Assembly: GCF_039679125.1 (NCBI RefSeq)
Contig: NZ_CP155551.1
Span: 1 to 64,000 of the forward strand
Origin: Blastococcus sp. HT6-4
GTDB lineage: Bacteria; Actinomycetota; Actinomycetes; Mycobacteriales; Geodermatophilaceae
Direction of reading: 5' to 3'
DNA: 64,000 nucleotides
In this document: positions 1 through 9,560 of the stretch, one piece after another
How the letters are laid out: each line of letters begins with the position of its first letter
How positions within the stretch are numbered: the stretch's first letter is position 1
Made by a program: the position numbers and the translations under genes
The notes under the pieces: generated by a model
Told to the model about the DNA's origin: nothing
Databases searched by the model: none
What the model saw: the letters and a program-made list of their open reading frames with translations, nothing else

Positions 1-1773
1 ATGGCCGATGCCACGCTGGACCTGGCGACGGTCTGGGACCAGATCCGCGAGCGACTGGCCACCAGCCTCTCCCCGCAGCAGAACGCGATGCTGAACCTCA
101 CCCGCCCGCTGGGGCTGGTCGAGGACACCGCCGTGCTCGCGGCGCCGAACGAGTTCACGCAGACGGTGCTCGAGTCACGCATGCGCCGGGTGCTCGCCGA
201 GGCGCTGTCGGAGCAGTTCGGCCGCGACATCCGCGTCGCCGTCCAGCTCGAGGACGCGCCGCCCGCCCCGCCGGCCGACGCCCGCGACGAAGGGCCCACC
301 CGGCGCCCGTGGTCGGCAGCCGAGGCGCACCGCGCCGAGGAGGACCGCGCCACCCGGGACCGCGCCGACGACGGGCGCAGCGCGTTCGGCGTCCGGACCG
401 ACGTCGTCGGCACCGCCGCCCCGTGGGACCGCGACGCGACGGCTGAACGGTCGGCACCGGCCGACTTCCCGGCGGTCCGGGAGCTGCACCCCGCCGACGG
501 GCCGCAGCGCCCGCCGGTCGACCGCGGTGCACCGGAGGACTGGAGCACCACCACGTGGGGCGCCGGTTCGGCCGACCCCGCGTCCGGTGCCACGAAGCGG
601 GACTGGGGCGGCAGCGACGACTCGCGCACCGCCGACGTCCTGCCCTTCGACGTCGACGCCGCGGACGGAGAGCCCCGCCGTGCCGGGGGCACAGGCGCCC
701 GCACCCGCCGTCCGGAGACCGGCCGGCCCGCGGGCCTGGACCCGGGCCTGAACTCCAAGTACGTCTTCGACAGTTTCGTCATCGGCAACAGCAACCGGTT
801 CGCCCACGCCGCCGCGGTCGCCGTCGCCGAGGCTCCGGCGCGGGCCTACAACCCGTTGTTCATCTACGGCGAGTCCGGCCTGGGCAAGACGCACCTGCTG
901 CACGCCATCGGCCACTACGCCGCGCGGATGTTCCCCAACGTCCGGGTGCGGTACGTGAGCACCGAGGAGTTCACCAACGAGTTCATCAACCTCGTGCACT
1001 CCGGGCGGGCGGAGGACTTCCGCCGTCGCTACCGGGACATCGACTTCCTGCTCATCGACGACATCCAGTTCCTGGAGCGCGCCGAGCGGACGCAGGAGGA
1101 GTTCTTCCACACGTTCAACACGCTGCACAACGCCAGCAAGCAGATCGTGATCACCTCCGACCGTCCGCCGAAGAAGCTGACCACGCTGGAAGACCGGCTC
1201 CGCACCCGCTTCGAGTGGGGCCTGATCACCGACGTCCAGGCGCCGGACCTCGAGACCCGCATCGCCATCCTGCGGAAGAAGGCGTGGGGCGAGCGGCTGC
1301 AGGTGCCCGACGCCGTGCTGGAGTTCATCGCCAGCAAGGTGCAGACCAACATCCGGGAGCTCGAGGGGGCGCTGATCCGGGTGACCGCGTTCGCCAGCCT
1401 CAACAAGCAGCAGGTCGACCTGCCGCTGGCCGAGCTCGTGCTCAAGGACCTGATCAGCGACGAGCAGGGCCCGCAGATCACCGCCGCGATCATCATGGCC
1501 GCGACCGCCGAGTACTTCTCCGTGACGATGGAGGAGCTGCAGGGCACCAACCGCAGCCGGACCCTGGTCAACGCGCGGCAGATCGCGATGTACCTGTGCC
1601 GCGAGCTCACCGAGCTGTCCCTGCCGCGGATCGGTGCCTCCTTCGGCGGCAAGGACCACACCACGGTCATGCACGCGGTCAAGAAGATCACCAACCTGAT
1701 GAGCGAGCGCCGGGCCACCTACACCCAGGTCACCGAGCTCACCGCACGGATCAAGAGCCGCGCCCGGCAATGA
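1..1773 (+). CDS. dnaA: Chromosomal replication initiator protein DnaA
   Basis: DnaA binds DnaA boxes at oriC, oligomerises with ATP and melts the origin. The 590-residue product has all four domains. Residues 1-85 are the helicase-loading domain I. Residues 86-248 are a long charged, Pro/Asp-rich linker, as in other high-GC actinobacteria. The AAA+ core starts near residue 250, with Walker A GESGLGKT at 290-297 and Walker B LLIDDIQF at about 350-357. The C-terminal DNA-binding domain carries the signature [10 protein letters not shown] near residue 549. The ATG at base 1 gives a normal N-terminus. The promoter lies outside the window. The next gene is dnaN across a non-coding origin region. 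Identification is certain. Confidence 0.98.
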   Translation: MADATLDLATVWDQIRERLATSLSPQQNAMLNLTRPLGLVEDTAVLAAPNEFTQTVLESRMRRVLAEALSEQFGRDIRVAVQLEDAPPAPPADARDEGPTRRPWSAAEAHRAEEDRATRDRADDGRSAFGVRTDVVGTAAPWDRDATAERSAPADFPAVRELHPADGPQRPPVDRGAPEDWSTTTWGAGSADPASGATKRDWGGSDDSRTADVLPFDVDAADGEPRRAGGTGARTRRPETGRPAGLDPGLNSKYVFDSFVIGNSNRFAHAAAVAVAEAPARAYNPLFIYGESGLGKTHLLHAIGHYAARMFPNVRVRYVSTEEFTNEFINLVHSGRAEDFRRRYRDIDFLLIDDIQFLERAERTQEEFFHTFNTLHNASKQIVITSDRPPKKLTTLEDRLRTRFEWGLITDVQAPDLETRIAILRKKAWGERLQVPDAVLEFIASKVQTNIRELEGALIRVTAFASLNKQQVDLPLAELVLKDLISDEQGPQITAAIIMAATAEYFSVTMEELQGTNRSRTLVNARQIAMYLCRELTELSLPRIGASFGGKDHTTVMHAVKKITNLMSERRATYTQVTELTARIKSRARQ

Positions 1774-2784
1774 CATCGCGGTCCTCCGGACCGCACCGCG
1801 GCCAGGTGCCGTCCTCGGCCTGAGCTGAGCGCGTTCGTCGCCCCTGCGCGGAACCCTCCGGGCTCCACTCGGCGCGACCCCTGCCTGGGCCGTCCCCGAC
1901 TCGGCGTCCCCCGGTTCAGCCTGCCCGTGTGCACCGTGTTCCCGCGGCCGTCGGAGGTGCCGGCGGTACGGCTTCCGGTCACCGTCCGGACGGGTGTCGT
2001 CCACCGTTCCGCACCGGTCGACATGTCGTTGTCCACACCTGTGCGGATCCCTGGGGACGACGGAATCGCCGATTCTCCGCGCGATGACCCGCACGGCGAC
2101 GGCGACCGGCGTCGACAGATCGAGAAGTTGTCCCCAGGGATGTGCACAGCTGGGGGAAACGTGACGCCCGGCGGGACGGCCCCTGTCGAGGTGCGCCGCC
2201 CGGTTCCGCTTCCACGCCGAGCGCCCAGGACCCCCGGCACGCTCCTGACCTGCACGGATCCCCGAGCACGCCGCGACGGGCCCCGGCCACGCGCCGCCGG
2301 CCTCCGCGACCCTCCGTCGGACCTGGGGACGGCACGGGGAGAGGCAGGGGACAGCAGGTGGACCGGCGGCGGTCACGGTGCACAACCGTCGATCTGTCCA
2401 CGTGTCGACAACAGGAAGCCGCTGACCACCCACAGCGGGCCAACAGCCCCTTTCGGCCACTGACCAGCCGAAAGGGGTCCGATCCCCAGCTTCCACACCA
2501 GTGATGACGAGGATGAGGGAGTTATCTCGAGAAATTCTTGAACCACACTCTGGGTGGGGACGCTGCGCTGGAGGGGCCCCGAGCGCCTCGTCGAAGACGT
2601 ACGCACAGGGAGCGGAGCCACCCGACGAGGGACCGGGGTTTCCCCACCGGGCACTGCAACAGGCACGATGAGCAGCGCACCGGAGTCCTCGCACTCCGCC
2701 GCACGACGAACGACGAGCTCCGTGCCCGCGCCGGTCGCCCCTCCCGGCGGCCGTGGGCCGGACCGAACATGGGTGGGTCGAGAG
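1774..2784. other. oriC: Putative oriC: non-coding dnaA-dnaN gap with DnaA boxes
   Basis: About 1 kb without a credible gene separates dnaA from dnaN, the usual position of oriC in actinobacteria. It holds one perfect high-GC-type DnaA box TTGTCCACA at 2029-2037, a near match TTGTCCCCA at 2128-2136, and an inverted near match (TTGTCGACA on the minus strand) at 2403-2411. There are looser GTCCAC or GTGCACA variants around 1996, 2141 and 2394. The only AT-rich patch, around 2519-2547 (with TTATCTCGAGAAATTCTTGA inside), is a candidate unwinding element just before dnaN. The dnaN promoter probably also lies here. The call rests on position and motifs. Confidence 0.85.
2029..2037 (+). promoter_or_regulatory. 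DnaA box, perfect TTGTCCACA
   Basis: This matches the high-GC actinobacterial DnaA-box consensus exactly. It lies inside the dnaA-dnaN gap and is preceded by ACATGTCG, a context that recurs in modified form near 21011. Confidence 0.8.
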
Positions 2785-3945
2785 ATGAAGTTCCGGGTGG
2801 CACGTGAGGTGCTCGCCGACGCCGTCGCCTGGACGGCGCGCAGCCTGCCGCCGCGGCCGTCCGTGCCGGTCCTGGCGGGGATCCTGCTCGAGGCCGACGG
2901 CAACCAGCTGTCGGTCTCCGGTTTCGACTACGAGGTGTCGGCGCGCGCCGAGGTCGACGTGCAGACCAGCGAGAACGGCCGGGTGCTGGTCCCCGGCCGG
3001 CTGCTCGCCGAGATCACCCGTGCGCTGCCGCCGCACCCGGTGGAGATCACCGCCGAGGGCCCGCGCCTGGCGATCACCTGCAGCAACGCGCGGTTCAGCC
3101 TCCCGACGCTGCCGGTCGAGGACTACCCCTCGCTGCCATCGATGCCGTCGGCGGCGGGGATCGTCGAGAGCGACGTCTTCGCCGAGGCGGTCGCGCAGGT
3201 CGCCGTGGCCGCCGGACGCGACGACACGCTGCCGATGCTCACCGGCGTCCGGCTGGAGATCGAGGACGACCTGATCACCCTGGCCGCCACCGACCGCTAC
3301 CGCCTGGCGGTGCGCGAGTTCGCCTGGCGGCCGGAGACCTCCGGGCTGTCGGCCGCCGTGCTCGTGCCGGCCCGCACGCTCGCCGAGGCGGCGAAGACGC
3401 TGACCAGCGGACCGGAGATCACGCTGTCGCTGTCCTCGGGCAGTTCGGGCGAGGGCATCCTCGGCCTCTCCGGCAAGGACCGGCGGACGACGACGCGGCT
3501 CCTCGACGCCGAGTTCGTGAAGTACCGCGCGATCATGCCCAACGACTCGCTGGCCAACGCCACGCTCCCGGTCGGGCTGTTCACCGACGCCGCCAAGCGC
3601 GTGGCGCTGGTCGCCGAGCGCGGCACGCCGTTGCGCTGCGAGTTCACCCCCGGCCAGGTCACCCTGCGGGCCGGCGGCAGCGACGACGAGGGCCAGGCGG
3701 AGGAGCGCTGCGACGTCGACTTCGACGGCGAGCCGCTGACCATCGGCTTCAACCCGACGTTCCTGCTGGACGGGCTCGCCGCGGTGCACACGGACCGGGC
3801 GCGCATGGACTTCACCAGCCCGCTCAAGCCGGCCGTGCTCTCCGGCGTCGACGAGCCGTCCACCGACGGCGACGCCCCGGCCGCGCCGGCCGCCCCGCAG
3901 GGCAGCTACCGATACCTGATCATGCCGGTGCGACTGCCCGGCTGA
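2785..3945 (+). CDS. dnaN: DNA polymerase III beta sliding clamp
   Basis: DnaN is the ring-shaped processivity clamp that tethers DNA polymerase III and other factors to DNA. The 386-residue product has the family length and the three-fold clamp repeat. It opens MKFRVAREVLADAVAWTARS and ends in RYLIMPVRLPG, matching the clamp family. The reading frame is open about 230 bases further upstream, but ATG 2785 is the start that fits the family N-terminus, with GAG-rich bases ahead of it. It follows oriC and precedes gnd and recF, the standard actinobacterial order. Identification is certain. Confidence 0.97.
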   Translation: MKFRVAREVLADAVAWTARSLPPRPSVPVLAGILLEADGNQLSVSGFDYEVSARAEVDVQTSENGRVLVPGRLLAEITRALPPHPVEITAEGPRLAITCSNARFSLPTLPVEDYPSLPSMPSAAGIVESDVFAEAVAQVAVAAGRDDTLPMLTGVRLEIEDDLITLAATDRYRLAVREFAWRPETSGLSAAVLVPARTLAEAAKTLTSGPEITLSLSSGSSGEGILGLSGKDRRTTTRLLDAEFVKYRAIMPNDSLANATLPVGLFTDAAKRVALVAERGTPLRCEFTPGQVTLRAGGSDDEGQAEERCDVDFDGEPLTIGFNPTFLLDGLAAVHTDRARMDFTSPLKPAVLSGVDEPSTDGDAPAAPAAPQGSYRYLIMPVRLPG

Positions 3946-4021
3946 GATCGAGGCCGGGGGGCGGGAGTCGCCCCGGTCGACAACGATGGGCACGACCACG
4001 ACGGCGAGGAAGGGCGGGACC

Positions 4022-4954
4022 GTGCAACTGGGTCTGATCGGGCTGGGGAAGATGGGCGGCAACATGGCCGAGCGGCTGCGCCGCGCCGGTCACGAGGTCG
4101 TCGGCTACGACCGGGCTCCGGGCAAACGGGACGTCGACAGCCTCCCCGCGCTCGTGGAGGCGCTCGCCGCCCCCCGCGTCGTCTGGGTGATGGTGCCGGC
4201 GGGAGACCCGACGAAGGCGACCGTCAAGGAGCTGGCCGAGCTGCTCAGCCCGGGCGACGTCGTGATCGACGGCGGCAACTCGAAGTACACCGACGACCAG
4301 GTGCACGACGTCATGATGCGCGAGAAGGGCATCGGGTACATCGACGCCGGCGTCTCCGGTGGCGTCTGGGGCCTGGAGAACGGCTACGCGCTGATGGTCG
4401 GTGGCACCAAGGAGGACGTCGCCAAGGCGCAGCCGATCTTCGACGCGCTCAAGCCGCCGGCACCGCACGACGAGTCCGGGCAGGAGATGCCCGGCGCCGG
4501 GTTCGTGCACGCCGGCCCGGTGGGTGCCGGCCACTTCAGCAAGATGGTCCACAACGGCATCGAGTACGCGCTGATGCAGGCCTACGGCGAGGGCTACGAG
4601 CTGCTGGCCGCCGTCGACCTCGTCGAGGACGTCCCGGGGGTCATCGCCTCCTGGACCCAGGGCACCGTCATCCGCTCCTGGCTGCTGGACCTGCTGGTCC
4701 GCGCGCTGGACGAGGACCCGGAGCTGGATGCGATCAGTGGCTACGCCGAGGACTCCGGCGAAGGTCGCTGGACCGTCGAGCAGGCGATCGAGAACGCCGT
4801 CCCGGTGCCGACGATCGCGGCCTCGCTGTTCGCCCGCTTCTCCTCCCGGCAGGACGACTCGCCGACCATGAAGGCGGTCGCCGCGCTGCGCAACCAGTTC
4901 GGCGGGCACTCGGTGCGCGCCGTCCAGGCGCAGGAGGCCGAGCGGCCCGCGTGA
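4022..4954 (+). CDS. gnd: 6-phosphogluconate dehydrogenase, decarboxylating (short GndA/YqeC type)
   Basis: The enzyme oxidatively decarboxylates 6-phosphogluconate to ribulose 5-phosphate in the pentose phosphate pathway. The product is about 310 residues, the short form usually associated with NAD. It has the N-terminal Rossmann motif GLIGLGKMGGNM, the substrate loop IDGGNSKYTDD near residue 84, DAGVSGGVWGLENGYALMVGG, and the catalytic segment GAGHFSKMVHNGIEYALMQAYGEG. I prefer GTG 4022, which begins directly before the beta-alpha-beta fold. ATG 3986 would add 12 low-complexity residues. It sits between dnaN and recF as in Streptomyces, although its function is metabolic. Cofactor preference is inferred. 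Confidence 0.93.
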   Translation: MQLGLIGLGKMGGNMAERLRRAGHEVVGYDRAPGKRDVDSLPALVEALAAPRVVWVMVPAGDPTKATVKELAELLSPGDVVIDGGNSKYTDDQVHDVMMREKGIGYIDAGVSGGVWGLENGYALMVGGTKEDVAKAQPIFDALKPPAPHDESGQEMPGAGFVHAGPVGAGHFSKMVHNGIEYALMQAYGEGYELLAAVDLVEDVPGVIASWTQGTVIRSWLLDLLVRALDEDPELDAISGYAEDSGEGRWTVEQAIENAVPVPTIAASLFARFSSRQDDSPTMKAVAALRNQFGGHSVRAVQAQEAERPA

Positions 4955-4975
4955 CCGAGTCGGGAACGGCCTGAG

Positions 4976-6154
4976 GTGTACCTGAGGCATCTGCAGGTCG
5001 GCGACTTCCGCAGCTGGGACCGGGTCGACCTGGCCCTGCCGCCGGGGCCGACGGTGTTCGTCGGCCGCAACGGCGAGGGGAAGACCAACCTGGTCGAGGC
5101 GGTCGGCTACCTCGCGACCATGAGCAGCCACCGGGTCTCCGGTGACGCACCGCTGGTGCGGCACGGGTCCGGGCAGGCGGTGGTCCGGGCCGCCCTGCGC
5201 CGGGGCGACCGGGAGCTGCTGGTCGAGATCGAGATCAACCCGGGCAGGGCCAACCGGGTGCGGGTCAACCGGGCGGCGCTGCCCCGCCCCCGGGAGCTGC
5301 TGGGCCTCGTGCGCACGGTGCTGTTCGCGCCCGAGGACCTCTCGCTCGTCCGCGGCGACCCGACCGAGCGCCGTCGCTTCCTCGACGAGTTGCTGGCCAC
5401 CCGCACGCCCCGGCTGGCCGGCGTGCGCAGCGACTACGAGCGCGTCCTCAAGCAGCGCAACGCGTTGTTGAAGACGGCGCGGCTGGCGCGCGGGAAGGCG
5501 ATGGAGACCCTGGACGTCTGGGACGGGCACCTGACCGACCTCGGCGGGCAGCTGCTGGCCGCCCGCCTGCGCCTGGTGGCCGACCTCGCACCGCACCTGG
5601 CCGAGGCCTACGCCGGCGTGGCCGGCGAGGGCGCCGCGGCAGCCGGGCTGGGGTACGCCTCCACCGTGCCGCTGGCCGGCGACGGCGCCGCGCTCCCCGC
5701 CGGGGCGGACCTGCCCACGGTGGCCGAGCTGACCGAGGCCATGCGCGCCCGGGTCGCCGAGCGCCGGGGCGACGAGCTCGACCGCGGCATGACCCTGGTC
5801 GGTCCGCACCGGGACGACGTGGTGATCCACCTCGGCCCCGCGCCCGCCAAGGGGTTCGCCAGCCACGGCGAGTCGTGGTCGCTGGCCCTGGGCCTGAAGC
5901 TCGCCACGTTCGCGCTCCTGAGGGCCGAGGGCGAGGACCCCATCCTGGTCCTCGACGACGTCTTCGCCACCCTCGACGCCGGACGGCGCACCGCGCTGAC
6001 CGCGGTCGCCCGGTCGGCCGAGCAGACGCTCATCACCGCGGCGGTGATCGACGACGTGCCGCCGGAGCTGCGGTCGACCCGCGTCGAGGTGGGTGACGGC
6101 GTCGCCGTCGTCGTGAAGGACGCCGTGCCGGCCGGGACGGGGGAGACGCCGTGA
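4976..6154 (+). CDS. recF: DNA replication and repair protein RecF
   Basis: RecF is an SMC-like ATPase that helps RecOR load RecA at gapped DNA. The 392-residue protein opens [22 protein letters not shown] from a GTG start. Walker A GRNGEGKT is at 30-37. The ABC-type signature [15 protein letters not shown] lies near residue 300, and Walker [14 protein letters not shown] near 322. It lies 21 bases after gnd and its stop overlaps the start of the DUF721 gene by 4 bases (GTGA), so these two are probably translationally coupled. Identification is certain. Confidence 0.96.
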   Translation: MYLRHLQVGDFRSWDRVDLALPPGPTVFVGRNGEGKTNLVEAVGYLATMSSHRVSGDAPLVRHGSGQAVVRAALRRGDRELLVEIEINPGRANRVRVNRAALPRPRELLGLVRTVLFAPEDLSLVRGDPTERRRFLDELLATRTPRLAGVRSDYERVLKQRNALLKTARLARGKAMETLDVWDGHLTDLGGQLLAARLRLVADLAPHLAEAYAGVAGEGAAAAGLGYASTVPLAGDGAALPAGADLPTVAELTEAMRARVAERRGDELDRGMTLVGPHRDDVVIHLGPAPAKGFASHGESWSLALGLKLATFALLRAEGEDPILVLDDVFATLDAGRRTALTAVARSAEQTLITAAVIDDVPPELRSTRVEVGDGVAVVVKDAVPAGTGETP

Positions 6155-6651
6155 GCGAGGACCGCCCCGCCCGGCCCAGCGACATCGCCCGGGCCGCGCT
6201 GGAGGCGGCGCGGGCCGCGTCGGCCGCCCGTCCCCGGCCCACCCGCCGGCGGATCGCCGGGCCGCGCCGGTCGTGGACCGGTCCGGGCCCCGGCGCCGAC
6301 GACCCCCAGCCGCTCGGCCGGCTGGTCGACTCGCTGGTCAGCCAGCAGGACTGGTCGGAGCGGACCAGGGTCGGCTCGGTGTTCGGCCGCTGGTCGGTGC
6401 TCGTCGGCCCCGACATCGCCGCGCACTGCCGCCCCGAGACGCTCACCGACGGCGAGCTGCTGGTAGTCGCCGAGTCCACCGCCTGGGCCACGCAGCTGCG
6501 CCTGCTGGCGCCGTCGATCCTCGGGAAGCTCCACGCCCAGGTCGGCGGGGACGTCGTGACGAGGTTGCGCGTTGTCGGTCCGACGGCTCCCAGCTGGAAG
6601 AAGGGCCCGCGCTCGGTCCGCGGGCGAGGACCCCGCGACACCTACGGATGA
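6151..6651 (+). CDS. DUF721 (DciA-like) protein
   Basis: This 166-residue protein belongs to the DUF721 family. Its DciA members interact with the replicative helicase DnaB in bacteria that lack DnaC or DnaI. Residues 1-45 are Ala/Arg/Pro-rich. The conserved domain follows from about residue 50 ([61 protein letters not shown]). The tail is basic. The GTG start overlaps recF. The recF-DUF721 pair is typical of Actinobacteria, next to gyrB. The family assignment is firm; the helicase-loading role is by homology only. Confidence 0.85.
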   Translation: MSEDRPARPSDIARAALEAARAASAARPRPTRRRIAGPRRSWTGPGPGADDPQPLGRLVDSLVSQQDWSERTRVGSVFGRWSVLVGPDIAAHCRPETLTDGELLVVAESTAWATQLRLLAPSILGKLHAQVGGDVVTRLRVVGPTAPSWKKGPRSVRGRGPRDTYG

Positions 6652-6694
6652 GGTGCCTCCCCCCACGGGGCGGCGCCGGGAGGACGATGCAGGG

Positions 6695-7651
6695 ATGAGC
6701 ACCCCCCGCGACGGGAACCGGGACGGTTTCGACGACGGCGACGGCAACGGCTGGCGCGAGCCTCCGCACCTCGGCTCCGGCGCCGCCGGCGAGGACGAGG
6801 ACCGGCCGAACTTCGCCGACCGCCGGAAGAAGCCCCGTGACGAGGAGCCGGTCGCCGGCCCGGGCTGGCAGCCACCGGGCTGGGACCTGCCCCCCGCCGA
6901 GGACCGGCCCGCCCCGCGGGCGGCCGACATCCCGCCGTCCCCGGACGCCCCGCCGCCGTCGGCGGACGCCCCGCCCCCGGCGCAGGCGTACCCGCCGCCG
7001 GCCCAGGCGCCGGGCCGTGGCGGTGGCCTGTTCGGTCGCCGCCGCCGCCAGCCGACGGCCGCCGAGCGGGTGTTCCGCTACGAGGGCGACCCCGTCGGGG
7101 CGCAGGGGTGGGCGGTGCAGCAAGGCTGGACGATCTCGGACGGCAGCGCGCCCGAGGACGCCGTCCTGGCCGACCTCATCGCGAGTGCGCCGGTGCGCGC
7201 CACCAAGGACCACCGCGCCGGCAACGTGCTGCGGGGCCGGGCCGGCCGGCTCGAGCTGGTCGCCTTCGACGTCGTCTACACCTCGGGCCGGTACGTCGTC
7301 CCCGAGTACGCCGTCACCGCCGCACCCATGCTGGGTGCCGTGCCCGGGTTCCGGCTGAGCCCCGCCCGGTTCTGGCGGCACCGCACCGGCGGGATGGTCC
7401 CGATGCCCAGCGGTGACCCGGCCTTCGACGCCCGGTGGCTGCTGCTGGCGACCGAGGAGTCCGCCCAGCTGCGCCGGCTGGTGCAGGACCCGGCCGTGCA
7501 CGGGTTGCTGCTCGGCAGCGACGACGGCGACGAGTTCTGGTCGGCGGCCGGGCACGTGGCGGCCGTCCGGCCCGACGGGCACCGCCCCGAACTGCTCGAG
7601 CACCACGCCCGGCTGCTGACCGCCCTCGTCGGCGCCCTCGCCGCCGGCTAG
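6695..7651 (+). CDS. Conserved actinobacterial protein of unknown function
   Basis: I do not recognise a named family. The product from ATG 6695 is 318 residues. The first 120 are low-complexity, Asp/Pro-rich and then Arg-rich (GRRRRQP), and look disordered. Residues 125-318 form a folded domain (FRYEGDPVGAQGWAVQQGWTISDG, RAGRLELVAFDVVYTSGR, FRLSPARFWRHRTGGMVPMPSGD). No signal peptide or membrane segment is visible. The start is preceded by GGGAGGACGATGCAGGG. It stands 16 bases ahead of the ABC transporter gene, so the two are probably co-transcribed. Confidence 0.65.
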   Translation: MSTPRDGNRDGFDDGDGNGWREPPHLGSGAAGEDEDRPNFADRRKKPRDEEPVAGPGWQPPGWDLPPAEDRPAPRAADIPPSPDAPPPSADAPPPAQAYPPPAQAPGRGGGLFGRRRRQPTAAERVFRYEGDPVGAQGWAVQQGWTISDGSAPEDAVLADLIASAPVRATKDHRAGNVLRGRAGRLELVAFDVVYTSGRYVVPEYAVTAAPMLGAVPGFRLSPARFWRHRTGGMVPMPSGDPAFDARWLLLATEESAQLRRLVQDPAVHGLLLGSDDGDEFWSAAGHVAAVRPDGHRPELLEHHARLLTALVGALAAG

Positions 7652-7667
7652 TGACGGCGGTCGAGGG

Positions 7668-9446
7668 GTGAGCACCCCGGTCGCGCCGGAGGACGCCGCG
7701 TCCCCGGGCCCGGCCGGTCTGCGCGACCTGCTGCCGCTGCTGCGTCCGCACCGGCGTGCGCTCCTGCTGGCCGCCGGGCTGTCACTGGTCGCCGCGGCCG
7801 GTGCCCTGGCCCAGCCGGCGCTGGTCGCCCGGGTCATCGACGTGGTCGGGGCGGGGGAACCGCTGCTGCCCGCCGTCGGCCTGCTGGTCGTGGTCCTCCT
7901 GGCGGCGTCCGCGCTCGGGGCGCTCCAGCAGTTCGTCCTCCAGCGGACCGCCGAGGGGTTCGTCCTCACCACCCGGCTGATGCTGACCGACCGGCTGCTG
8001 CGCCTCCCGGTGGCCGAGTACGACCGCCGGCGCACCGGTGACCTGATGTCCCGGGTGGGTTCGGACACCACGCTGCTGCGGGCGACCGTGACCGCCGGCG
8101 TCGTGGAGGTCGCGGGGTCGGCGGTGGTGGGGGTCGGCGCCCTGGTGGCCATGGCCGTGGTCGACGTCTGGCTGCTGCTCCTCACGGTCCTGGCCGTCAC
8201 GGTCGGCGCGGTGACCGCGGTCCTCGCCTCGCGCGGGGTGCGGCGGCTCTCCCAGCGCGCCCAGGAGGAGGTCGGCGCGATGACCGCGGCCGTGGAGCGG
8301 GCGCTGTCGGCGGTGCGCACGATCCGGGCCAGCGGTGCCACGGCGCGGGAGGTGGCCGCGGTCGGTGCGAGCGCGCACCGCGCCTACTCCGCCGGCGTTC
8401 AGGTGGCGCGGCTGGAGGCGCTGGTCTCCCCGGCCGGCTCGATCGCCGTCCAGGGCGCCTTCCTGGCCGTGCTCGGTGTCGGGGGCTACCGGGTGGCGAG
8501 CGGTTCGATCACCGTGGCCGAGCTGATCGCGTTCATCCTCTACCTGTTCCTGCTGGTCATGCCCCTGGGCCAGGCGATCGGCGCCTGGACCCAGTTGCAG
8601 ACCGGCCTCGGCGCCCTCACCAGGATCCAGGAGGTGCTCGGCCTCGACCCCGAGGACGACGAGCGCCCCGAGCGGGCGGCGGCCGTCGCCGTCCCGGCGC
8701 GCACCGTGCCGGGCACGGCGCCGCTGCTGGAGCTCGACGACGTCTCGTTCGCCTATCCCGACGGGACCCCGGTGCTGCACGGGGTGTCGCTCCGGGTGGC
8801 CGCGGGCAGCCGCGTGGCCCTCGTCGGGCCGTCGGGCGCGGGCAAGTCGACGGTGCTCGCGCTGATCGAGGGCTTCTACCCGCTGTCCGGTGGCGCCATC
8901 CGGTGGGCCGGCACCGACGCCCGCGAGCTGCCCCGCGCCGCGCTGCGTGCCCGGCTGGGCTACGTCGAGCAGGAGGCCCCCGTGCTCGCCGGGACGGTGC
9001 GCGACAACCTGCTGCTCACCCGCCCCGACGCCACCGACCCCGAGCTCTGGGCGGTGCTCGCCGACGTCGGCCTGACCGAGGTCGTCCGCCGGTCCCCGCG
9101 CGGGCTCGACGTCCTGGTCGGCGACGAGGGGGTGCTGCTCTCGGGCGGCGAGCGGCAGCGGCTGGCCATCGCCCGGTCGCTGCTCGCGCAGCCCCAGCTG
9201 CTGCTGCTCGACGAGCCGACGGCCAGCCTCGACGCGCGCAACGAGGGCCTGCTGCGCCACACCCTGGCGGCGGCGTCGGCCGGCCGGGCCCTCCTGGTCG
9301 TCGCCCACCGGCTGTCCACGGTCCTGGACAGCGACCAGATCGTGGTGCTCGACCAGGGCCGGGTCGTCGCCAGTGGGACGCACTCCGAGCTCGTGGACAG
9401 CAGCCCGCTCTACCGCGAGCTCGCCTCGGCCCAGCTCCTCGTGTGA
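7668..9446 (+). CDS. ABC transporter, fused membrane and ATP-binding domains
   Basis: This 592-residue protein is an exporter-type half-transporter with one six-helix membrane domain (residues about 25-320) and a C-terminal ATPase. Walker A GPSGAGKST is near 387, signature LSGGERQRLAIARSLL near 491, Walker B LLLLDEPTAS near 511, and the switch histidine follows in LLVVAHRLSTV. It would work as a homodimer or with an unlinked partner in drug, lipid or peptide export. The substrate cannot be read from sequence. GTG 7668 is preceded by GTCGAGGG. The gene is followed by a strong hairpin at 9476. Confidence 0.88.
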   Translation: MSTPVAPEDAASPGPAGLRDLLPLLRPHRRALLLAAGLSLVAAAGALAQPALVARVIDVVGAGEPLLPAVGLLVVVLLAASALGALQQFVLQRTAEGFVLTTRLMLTDRLLRLPVAEYDRRRTGDLMSRVGSDTTLLRATVTAGVVEVAGSAVVGVGALVAMAVVDVWLLLLTVLAVTVGAVTAVLASRGVRRLSQRAQEEVGAMTAAVERALSAVRTIRASGATAREVAAVGASAHRAYSAGVQVARLEALVSPAGSIAVQGAFLAVLGVGGYRVASGSITVAELIAFILYLFLLVMPLGQAIGAWTQLQTGLGALTRIQEVLGLDPEDDERPERAAAVAVPARTVPGTAPLLELDDVSFAYPDGTPVLHGVSLRVAAGSRVALVGPSGAGKSTVLALIEGFYPLSGGAIRWAGTDARELPRAALRARLGYVEQEAPVLAGTVRDNLLLTRPDATDPELWAVLADVGLTEVVRRSPRGLDVLVGDEGVLLSGGERQRLAIARSLLAQPQLLLLDEPTASLDARNEGLLRHTLAAASAGRALLVVAHRLSTVLDSDQIVVLDQGRVVASGTHSELVDSSPLYRELASAQLLV

Positions 9447-9475
9447 GCCCGGCCGGGATCAGGTGACCTGATCAT

Positions 9476-9517
9476 CGAGCGTCCTCCCCCACGGTCGGCG
9501 GCGAGGGAGGACGCTCG
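9476..9517. terminator. Bidirectional hairpin between convergent genes
   Basis: A perfect 13-bp inverted repeat, CGAGCGTCCTCCC at 9476-9488 and GGGAGGACGCTCG at 9505-9517, lies between the ends of the ABC transporter and the reverse-strand SDR gene. There is no T tract, as is common in high-GC genomes, so it could act on either strand. Confidence 0.6.
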
Positions 9518-9534
9518 GCGGCGAGGGAGGACGC
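9495..9534 (+). repeat. Tandem duplication, 2 x 20 bp
   Basis: Two identical adjacent 20-bp units (9495-9514 and 9515-9534) contain GGCGGCGAGGGAGGACG. The first unit provides the right arm of the 9476 hairpin, so the duplication gives a second possible arm. Confidence 0.8.
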
Positions 9535-9560
9535 CGGACGGTGCGGGACGAGGGCTGCCG

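Noticed and set aside
3986..4021. Upstream ATG for gnd
   Set aside because: It adds 12 non-homologous residues; GTG 4022 starts at the Rossmann fold.
175..4065. Very long reverse-strand open frame (1296 codons) across dnaA-dnaN
   Set aside because: Its product is Arg/Gly/Val-rich nonsense in shadow of dnaA and dnaN; in 70+ percent GC DNA such antisense frames are expected.
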